From Chrysochromulina parva (taxonomy: Eukaryota; Haptophyta; Prymnesiales; Chrysochromulinaceae), in the NCBI GenBank assembly GCA_002887195.1, contig PJAB01000193.1, forward strand, positions 1 through 35,044: a stretch of 35,044 nt of DNA, given 5' to 3'. The notes beneath the pieces are model-generated. The model did not search any database. It saw only the letters and a program-made list of their open reading frames with translations, and was not told where the DNA came from. Shown here one piece after another: positions 29,101-35,044 of this stretch (the stretch's first letter is position 1; every line of letters begins with the position of its first letter). A program made the position numbers and the translations under genes.

Positions 29101-31240
29101 GGCCACTCGAGTCCTTCTCGATCGAGTACGCCTGCTTGTAGAGAGCGATCGCCTCCTCATCCATGCCCTCGGCGGAGTACAGGTCGGCGAGCGCCGAGAC
29201 GGGCGGCACCACGAACGCTGAGCGCCCGAGGCCGATCGACTCCATCAGCTTGATCGCGCTCATGAACATGAGCGAGGCGTACTTGTTCTTGCCGTCGTCG
29301 ACGTACATGCGCCCCTTCTCGATGAGCGCGTCGCACATGCCCGGCGCGCCATCGTCGAGCTTGTCGGTCTGCGCGCCGATGCCGACGAGGTCGGCCTTGG
29401 CATCTGTGACCTTTTGCTCGAGCTCCTCGAGCTGGCGGCGCATCTCGGCTTTGTCCTCGGTGATGCTCTTCTTGAGAGTGTCCATGGCCTTCTGCAGCTC
29501 CTTGCCGCTCCGGACGCCCTCCTCCTGCTGCTTGAGGTCCTGGATGGCGTCCTTGACCTCCTGCTGCTCCTTGACACGCTCGCTCTTGGCGGCCTGGTTG
29601 CGCGCCTTGGCGTCGTCGACCTTGGCCTTCGACGCTCGGAGCTCGGCCTCGACCTCCGAGAGGACCCCGCGCTTCTGCTCGGCGGCCGCCTTGAGCTGCG
29701 CGAGCGCCTCCGGCTTCGGCTTCATCTGGTCACGCATCTCCGACTCCATCTCGGGCCCAGGCTCCTCGAGGGAGGCCACCACGCCTTGTAGCGAGCTCAC
29801 CAGGGCCTTGGACGAGGCCGACGAGTACACTTCCTTCTTGAGGCGCGCGGCGCTCGCCTTGCTCGCCCAGCCGAGAGCGGCGCACGCCTCGGCGCGCTTG
29901 CCACGGCGCGCCGGCACGAAGACCAGCGCGTGCAGCAGGGCGGTGTCGTCGCCGAGCACGAGGCCGAGGGCGTGCGTGAGGCGCGAGTCGCGCAGCGGGG
30001 GCGTGGCTGCCTTCTTCTTCGAGCCCATGGCGGTGAGGCACTTGGTCAACGTCTTGAGCGAGGTGTTGATGGAGCAGTAGTCGTCCAGGTTGAGGCCGGG
30101 AACGCCCGATGCGCGCACAATTGGCGGTGCGGCGAGTTCCACGATGATGATCGAGTTTCCATATGCGGAACCGTCGGTCGCGCCCCAGCGCAGAGAGTAC
30201 ACGGTGCAGCTGCGCTGCGAAAGACCGCCGCCCAGGGAGGCCATCGTGGACTCGCGGTTGGCGCTCGCCTTGGCGAGCAGCGGGCCAACGGCTGCCGCCG
30301 AGCTCAGCGACTGCCAGTGTCCGCCGTGGATGGTGACGCCGGCGAACTGCGTCTCGGTGATCTCCATCTCGCGGCCGCTGGAGGGCTCGAGCAAGTCGAA
30401 GAGAAGCTCCATGGCGATGAGGGTGACGCCGAGGTAGACGGTGCAGTTCGCGCCTGCGCCCGCAGTCTGCGCGAGCATCTTTTGCGCCGTCTGCGTCACC
30501 AGGCTCTGATTGCCCGTCATTGCTTCCGACAGGCCGGTGCCGTCTTCGCCGTAGCACAACAGGCAGCTGATCTTCAGGTCAGGCTCGCACATCACATTAT
30601 CGACGAGCGGGGAGAGCATGTCGGCGTTCTTGGCGGCGAGCGGCTCCGAGTCCGAGATCACGCCATCCACCACCGCCGTCTGCATCTTGCGGCCGGCGCC
30701 GTCCAGCGCGTACACGACGACGGCGCCTCCCTCGGCCACCTCCGAGCGCACGCAGATCGCGTCCTCGGCATCGACGCCTGAGCTCGCGCCGGCGGCCATC
30801 TTGACCCATGCCTTCACGCGCGCACCCTCGCCGAGCGTCAGCGGCGACGACATGTCGTCCATGTCCTCAAGATCGTTCGATGAGCCCGCTGACTTCATTT
30901 TCTTCACCTCGGGCGCTGCCCCGACGACGGAAGACTTCTTCTTGTCGGCCTTGTCGGGCTTCTCGGGAAGCGGCGACGACGAGCGCGAGGATTTGTCGCC
31001 GCCCTATGCACGCGGGGGAGGGAGGAGGAGCACGTCAGAGCGCGCGCACGCTCGGCGGTACGGGCGCGAGGCCACTTGAGTCAATGGCCCATCGGACACA
31101 GCTCTCAGCGGAGCGGCCGCAGCGAAGCGGGGCGCCGAATGGCTGCGCACCTTGCCAGTGGCGGGCGGACGCACAGGCGCGGGAGAGGCGTTGTCCTTCT
31201 TTTTCGATGGAGCTGGCGATGAGCTCCGTTTAGGTGCCAT
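23132..31240 (-). CDS. Giant kinesin-14 with N-terminal pseudo-motor, TPR, VHS and C-terminal motor
   Basis: Exon 1 is 31240-31151 and exon 2 31003-23132, giving 2,653 residues. The open frame of exon 2 has GTG at 30,907 and ATG at 30,898, but a spliced first exon (MAPKRSSSPAPSKKK...) extends it. Domains: about 91-395 a degenerate kinesin motor fold; about 450-570 a coiled coil; 585-722 KLC-like 42-residue TPRs; about 765-850 a Lys-rich linker; about 980-1010 an acidic run; 1030-1172 a VHS domain (WADVLDQ, then VPTCPEAFRQAI and NWAQWYGSQP); near 1229-1269 an EF-hand-like loop GANGEGKLNAIE; about 1605-2262 a long coiled coil; 2268-2607 the motor. The motor has the kinesin-14 neck junction GNLRVYCRVRP, P-loop GQSGTGKT (2350-2357), switch I NDVSSRSH (near 2464) and switch II DLAGSER (near 2497). 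It should be an ATP-driven, probably minus-end-directed microtubule motor carrying or organizing membranes. The tail is Lys-rich. Confidence 0.88.
27575..28010 (-). other. VHS domain within the kinesin gene
   Basis: Residues about 1030-1172. The early Trp block (KEDWADVLDQ), LGCLMIVEWCVPTCPEAFRQ parallel to ALTLLE.CVKNCG..FH, and LLANWAQWYGSQP then GFEKALEMLENEGFEPP parallel to LI..W...F...P.....Y..LK..G. VHS domains occur in endosomal sorting proteins (Hrs, STAM, GGA, TOM1) and bind ubiquitin or cargo. Confidence 0.72.
29900..30822 (-). other. Degenerate (pseudo) kinesin motor domain within the kinesin gene
   Basis: Residues about 91-395. Late motor blocks remain clear: INTSLKTLTKCLTAM, PLRDSRLTHALGLVLGDD and HALVFVPA parallel INKSL..L..VI.AL, PYRDSKLT.LLQDSLGG and the strand before SPA. 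IAMELLFDLLEPSSG parallels EIYNE..DLL.PS. The nucleotide site is broken. The P-loop position reads GEDGTGLS, with Leu for the Walker Lys at about residue 188. Switch I reads LSQRSC instead of SSRSH, and switch II reads ELAAPP instead of DLAGSE. Confidence 0.75.
31004..31150 (-). other. First intron of the kinesin gene
   Basis: Donor GTGCGC after GGCAAG and acceptor GTGCATAG; 147 bases, phase 0. It joins a 30-residue Ser/Pro/Lys-rich exon 1 to GGDKSSRSSSPLPEK, a compositional match across the junction. An in-frame TAG sits at the 3' end of the intron, so the second-exon frame cannot extend without splicing. Confidence 0.75.
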
Positions 31241-31473
31241 GTTGGTCGGCAAGACGCCCGGTCCGGTCTCAAATTTTTTTCTCTCGCCTCTCGAAGGGGC
31301 GTTTGGACCGATGCCCTTCTGTGGAATCGCAAAAATTCGAGATGCGCGTCGCCGCAAAACATCAGAGCAAAAATCGGCTTTCATCTGAAAAGGGCACGGG
31401 AAACGCGGTTCCTTCAAAACGCTTTCCTCTTGTACGTGTAACTCACAGCGCCAAACTGCGTTGATTGAACGTG
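31241..31473. promoter_or_regulatory. Divergent promoter region of kinesin and ZZ-finger genes
   Basis: 233 bases between two outward-reading start codons. It contains a T-rich CAAATTTTTTTCTCTC patch at 31,269-31,284. Assigned from layout. Confidence 0.4.
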
Positions 31474-32211
31474 ATGACGTCGACGGACGGCAGCAATTTT
31501 CGGCTCGCCGAGAGAGTTGACGTCGAGAAACACGACATGCCGCCCCGCATGACCTTCGGATCGCCGGCGAGCAGCATAGAGCGTGACAACAAGCTGGGCG
31601 AACGCCCCGTCGTGCGCCAATCGAAGATTTACCGCGAGCGCGAGAGCGGCAACGGGATGAAGGGGGCACTCGGCCAAGGCCACTTGGCGTGGGACGCAAA
31701 CCAGTTGCAGGGCACCTTCAAGGGCCAGGCGGTGTACGACGCAACACAGGCGGCGTACAACCAGGGGCAGGCGCGTAACGAGTTACCGCCCGCGCGACCC
31801 GAGTTCGGCGGCAAGCACGCGAAATTCGCCCCTGGAATAGACGGGCCGAGCCGTGAGACCGGCAACGGGCCGATGCGCGTGCCACCGCAACAGCAGCAAC
31901 AGCAACAGCAACGACAGATGATGATGATGATGCAGACACAGGAGCCGGAGGCTCATGGCGAGGCCGAGTATCCGCTGCCAGGCAGCACAGCCTCATGCGA
32001 CCTCTGCGGTGACGTGGTCAATCGTTACTATCATTGCGCCGAGTGCCGCGAGGAGCAGGGCGGTCTGTTTGACCTGTGTGTGGTCTGCTGCGGCGCGGTC
32101 TACCTGAAGCAGGGCAAACCCGAGATCCTTCAGAGAGCGCGACAGCTCCGCCACCCGACGCACAACTTTCAGACTCACCCAATGGTCCACGTGACGCCGA
32201 ACGGCAGGTGA
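31474..32211 (+). CDS. ZZ-type zinc-finger protein
   Basis: 245 residues from the ATG at 31,474; the frame extends to a TTG at 31,465, not used. The first 130 residues are polar and Gly/Arg-rich (FGSPASSIERDNKLGERP, then YRERESGNGMKGALGQGH), without a known domain. A CAG/CAA tract (31,889-31,913) encodes eight Gln and an ATG run (31,918-31,932) encodes five Met. The C-terminal 75 residues form a ZZ finger: CDLC, then YYHCAEC, FDLCVVC and His pairs in HPTHNFQTHPM. ZZ fingers bind two zinc ions and recognize N-terminal protein tails such as histone H3 or degradation signals. Divergent pairing with the kinesin gene suggests co-expression but proves nothing. Confidence 0.7.
   Translation: MTSTDGSNFRLAERVDVEKHDMPPRMTFGSPASSIERDNKLGERPVVRQSKIYRERESGNGMKGALGQGHLAWDANQLQGTFKGQAVYDATQAAYNQGQARNELPPARPEFGGKHAKFAPGIDGPSRETGNGPMRVPPQQQQQQQQRQMMMMMQTQEPEAHGEAEYPLPGSTASCDLCGDVVNRYYHCAECREEQGGLFDLCVVCCGAVYLKQGKPEILQRARQLRHPTHNFQTHPMVHVTPNGR
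31889..31935 (+). repeat. CAG/CAA and ATG trinucleotide runs in coding DNA
   Basis: Mixed CAG/CAA codons for eight Gln are followed, after Arg-Gln, by five ATG codons. The mixed codons would slow slippage in the Gln tract, while the pure ATG run should be length-variable. Confidence 0.85.
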
Positions 32212-32483
32212 GCAAATTGCCTCGAGGGGCCGCGTGCCAACCGACGCGCTGGTGGTCCTCATATTCACGCGCGTGGAGCTCCGTGACACGGCCCGCCTCT
32301 GTCGTCTCCCACGCTGAGTAAGTGCGGCCGCCATGTCGCATCATGCTGGCGGGGAGCGCGAGCAACGAAATTGGCAAGGTCATTTAGTATCCCGATGCAT
32401 GCGTGTCCGCGACATCAGTAGAGTTTCATGCTTGTATTTGTGAAAACGAGAACACTATTTCCCCTGTTCCCGCCACCCGATTT
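32212..32483. other. Convergent intergenic region
   Basis: 272 bases holding the 3' UTRs of the ZZ-finger gene and the right-edge gene. Nothing coding is seen. Confidence 0.5.
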
Positions 32484-35044
32484 TCAAATCCAGTGCACAA
32501 GTGCGGAGTCGGATGAGCGATCCGTGGGCGGTTCGAGACCCAGGTGAGCGTAGTGCGGATTGGCGCACAGCACGCAGAAGCGCGCCGCCTTGAGCAGCTC
32601 CAGCTGGGTCGGCAGCGTCATCTCTGCGCCGCAGCTCACGTGAGCTTCCGGACAGCTCAAATCTGGCTTCGGGCGCAGGGACCTCTTTTCGCGCAGCGCG
32701 GCCGCCCGCTCCGTGTACGCCACGCGCAGCGCGTTGCCGCAAAAGACTTCGTAAGGAAAGTCAGCCGTCATATCCTCCTCCGACACGGACGAGCGAACCA
32801 CGAGAAGCAGCTGTGCGAGGCACTCAAGACCTACGCGGAGAGCGGTGGCGCGCATCTCGTCGTGCTGGCCGTTCGCGGTGGCGGAGGGTAGTGCCTCGGT
32901 ACCGATGATGACACCGAGCTCCTCCGTCAACGCTGACGATGAGCACTCATCAGTGGCCTGCAGTATGCGGCATGCGTCAAGGAGCACCAACTGAGAACGG
33001 CGCGCAGGGAGCACCGAGGTAGAACCCTCAGCGTCGGTCGCCAGCTCACGCTGCAAGATGCCCCAGTCGCCGTCGCTCAGGCCCTCAATGGCGAGCTGCA
33101 GATGTCGCGCCGCGCCCGGCCGCCACCGCAGCATGCAGTACAGGCGCACGAAGGCGGTCGAGAGCGCACCCTCCTGCTCCTGCTCCTGCTCCTGCTCCTC
33201 GCGCATCGACACGTCTTCGCTCACAGCTTTGAGCGAGGAATCGGCCGTCGACAGCGAGGCCGTGGGGCTCGTACTCGGCATAAGTGGCGAGAAGCATCCT
33301 GAACCTCCCTTACTGAAGCTCCTTGAATTCGTACGTGATAATCTTCCTGATAAAGAGTTCGAAAAGGAGCTCGGAAGCTCCTCCATTTCCTTGCGTATGT
33401 TGCCCTCAGCCGCACGCAGGAATTGCTTCATTGCGGCTTGCGCCTGCTTGCTTACTAACTTGGTCAGGTCGCCTTCACCCACGCTCCCGCCCAGGCTGCC
33501 GCCGGGTCCATGGCTGCTGCCGTCCATGCCGCCACCAATGCTGCGTGAATTCCGGGCTGAGCTCGCCTGCAGCGGCGACGGGCTTGGGGCGCTGGTTTCG
33601 CCCACCGTCTGCAGCGCATCGACGGCGCTGTGAACAAGCTGCAGGAAGGCGATTGCCGTGCGCTTGGAATCGGAGGGCGTGGATCCCCCCTCGGAACTAT
33701 TGCGCGAGGGCGGGATCGCGGCGACAGCTCGCTGCAGCTCGGGCGCGAACTCGCCCAAGCATGAGACGAGAAGGAGCTGCGCGGCACGGGTACGCGTGGC
33801 CTCGGTAGCATTACCGGTAGCCACCGACCCGTCGCTCACCCTGAGCTGGAAGTATGTCTCGAGCTGCTTCACGTTCGACTCGCCCAATGCGAAACGGTCG
33901 AAGCGGAAGGGGCACGCGAGGATGGCGGTTTTCGTGGCGAGCTCGGGCACGGATGCGAGAGCCTCAATCGATGGTATGGCGAAAGGTGAGCCAGGGGACA
34001 TGACCGACTCGATGAGGTCGGCGACGGTGACCGTCGAGAGCTCATCCACGCGAGCGCCCGAGTCGTGCACGAGCAGCGAGACCCGGTTCAGCGAGCGCAC
34101 CGCTAGCAGCAGCAGTACCACGTGCAGCGACTCGGGAGTCGCTATTGCTTGAGCGGCGAGCGTGAGCAGCGCAGGGCAGTGCCGCGCGAGCGCGGCATTC
34201 GGTTGCTCTGTAGGGTTCTCGACACGCGCAAGGGCGGCCAGCTGCACCGCTAGCTCCATCGAGGCGACCACAGACTCCTTGAGCTCCGTCGCTCCGTCGC
34301 CAAGCATGCCATCCTCATCGAGCGTCATCCCAATATAAAAGTCGAGCTCCGGGTAGGTAACGAAGAGCTCCTCGCGCAGCTCCGTACGTGACGCCTCCCA
34401 CTGCTCGTTTGATGGAACTCTCACGTGTGGCAGGACGACTAGCGGGCCGGCACGACGACGCGACTGCGGGCTCACGTTCCGGCCGTTGCCTCTGCCGGCT
34501 GCGCCAGCCTCGACGCCGCCATTGTCCTCCGCAGATGGCCGACACTGACGGTCTGACGCACCCACCGCCGCTTCTGCCGCCGCTTCTGCCGCCGCCTTGT
34601 GCTCGACAGGATCAAAGTAGCCGCTCTGGAGGCGCTCGCACAGACTGATGCCGGACAGCAGCAAGGCATCCTTGCTCACCAAATTCGACGGCATCTCATC
34701 GGTGACGGTACGATGGCTAGAGGCCAACCGGGCTTGCGGATCCGCGAGAGTGGGCGCGATTTCAGACAACGTTTGCGTCGGATGCAGTGGAGCGGTCGCC
34801 ATCTGCGACTCCAGTCGTGGCAATACGCGCCGCCATGGGCGCTCGAACGTTGAGCTGAGCGCATTGTACTCCATGGACGCCGCCTCCATGAAGAGGGTGT
34901 CCTGCGTGCCTATCGCCGCGCGAAGGTGCACGAGCATCGCCAGCACCGCGAGCGCGCATGCGGCCTCGCCCATCTGAAGGTACGCTCGCCACAGGCTGTC
35001 GAGTGCCCTCGACGAGCGCGGATGGAACGGGCCAAGCGTCGCGC
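32484..35044 (-). CDS. C-terminal part of a large unidentified protein, 5' end outside window
   Basis: The frame is open from the right edge to a TGA at 32,484, giving 852 residues. An ATG at 34,973 exists, but the frame continues upstream without a stop (RALDSLWRAYLQ before it), so it is probably internal. The sequence is mostly alpha-helical in character with Leu/Ala-rich segments typical of helical-repeat scaffolds (LAQLLLVV, LLLLAVRSLNRV, LLLVSCLGEFAPEL). It is interrupted by a Ser/Gly-rich linker around 33,250-33,600 and a (GluGln)n stretch at 33,172-33,200. A Cys pair occurs near the C-terminus (CVLCANPHYAHLG). A nucleoporin-like or HEAT-type scaffold is conceivable, but I do not recognize it. 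Confidence 0.65.
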   Translation of the reverse strand, partial: ATLGPFHPRSSRALDSLWRAYLQMGEAACALAVLAMLVHLRAAIGTQDTLFMEAASMEYNALSSTFERPWRRVLPRLESQMATAPLHPTQTLSEIAPTLADPQARLASSHRTVTDEMPSNLVSKDALLLSGISLCERLQSGYFDPVEHKAAAEAAAEAAVGASDRQCRPSAEDNGGVEAGAAGRGNGRNVSPQSRRRAGPLVVLPHVRVPSNEQWEASRTELREELFVTYPELDFYIGMTLDEDGMLGDGATELKESVVASMELAVQLAALARVENPTEQPNAALARHCPALLTLAAQAIATPESLHVVLLLLAVRSLNRVSLLVHDSGARVDELSTVTVADLIESVMSPGSPFAIPSIEALASVPELATKTAILACPFRFDRFALGESNVKQLETYFQLRVSDGSVATGNATEATRTRAAQLLLVSCLGEFAPELQRAVAAIPPSRNSSEGGSTPSDSKRTAIAFLQLVHSAVDALQTVGETSAPSPSPLQASSARNSRSIGGGMDGSSHGPGGSLGGSVGEGDLTKLVSKQAQAAMKQFLRAAEGNIRKEMEELPSSFSNSLSGRLSRTNSRSFSKGGSGCFSPLMPSTSPTASLSTADSSLKAVSEDVSMREEQEQEQEQEGALSTAFVRLYCMLRWRPGAARHLQLAIEGLSDGDWGILQRELATDAEGSTSVLPARRSQLVLLDACRILQATDECSSSALTEELGVIIGTEALPSATANGQHDEMRATALRVGLECLAQLLLVVRSSVSEEDMTADFPYEVFCGNALRVAYTERAAALREKRSLRPKPDLSCPEAHVSCGAEMTLPTQLELLKAARFCVLCANPHYAHLGLEPPTDRSSDSALVHWI
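33172..33201. repeat. CTCCTG hexamer repeat in coding DNA
   Basis: About four to five copies of CTCCTG on the plus strand, encoding alternating Glu-Gln in the minus-strand gene. Confidence 0.85.

Overview
The window looks like nuclear DNA from a photosynthetic alga with a complex red-lineage plastid, most likely a haptophyte; a GC-rich stramenopile alga such as a pelagophyte is not excluded. The reasons are high GC content, single-gene eukaryotic transcription units on both strands, short GC-rich spliceosomal introns, and nuclear genes whose products carry bipartite plastid-targeting leaders (signal peptide plus transit peptide). These include a thylakoid protein with an additional twin-arginine lumen signal, ribosomal protein L10 and porphobilinogen deaminase. 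I see no operons, CRISPR array, rRNA or convincing tRNA.

Left part (1-11,600): a 5'-complete, 3'-truncated 3-methyladenine DNA glycosylase I-like gene (minus); a short repeat; a TMEM198/DUF4203-like membrane protein (minus); a small thylakoid protein (minus) divergent from a PutA-type P5C dehydrogenase-like ALDH with an altered active site (plus); a secreted JMJD8-like JmjC protein (plus); an Ala-rich coiled-coil protein (plus); and an SR-type splicing factor with DNA-level tandem repeats (plus).

Middle (11,600-23,100): a secretory metallo-beta-lactamase-fold hydrolase (minus), a secretory DUF985 cupin (minus), a putative glycosyltransferase (minus) divergent from plastid L10 (plus), plastid porphobilinogen deaminase HemC (plus), a secretory Fe(II)/2OG oxygenase-like protein (plus), and a SAP-like small-domain protein (plus). 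A gene-poor 1.2 kb stretch follows.

Right part (23,100-35,044): one very large kinesin gene (minus, 2,653 residues after splicing), a divergent ZZ-finger protein (plus), and the C-terminal 852 residues of an unidentified large protein (minus).

The most striking object is the kinesin. It combines an N-terminal degenerate, apparently dead kinesin motor fold, kinesin-light-chain-like TPRs, a VHS domain, an EF-hand-like segment, a long coiled coil and an intact C-terminal kinesin-14 motor. A second genome-level signal is the 5' splice site. All seven introns I could place begin GTRCGY (GTGCGC, GTGCGT or GTACGC) rather than GTAAGT/GTGAGT. Splicing models were built by hand from reading-frame continuity and family similarity; none is supported by transcript data.
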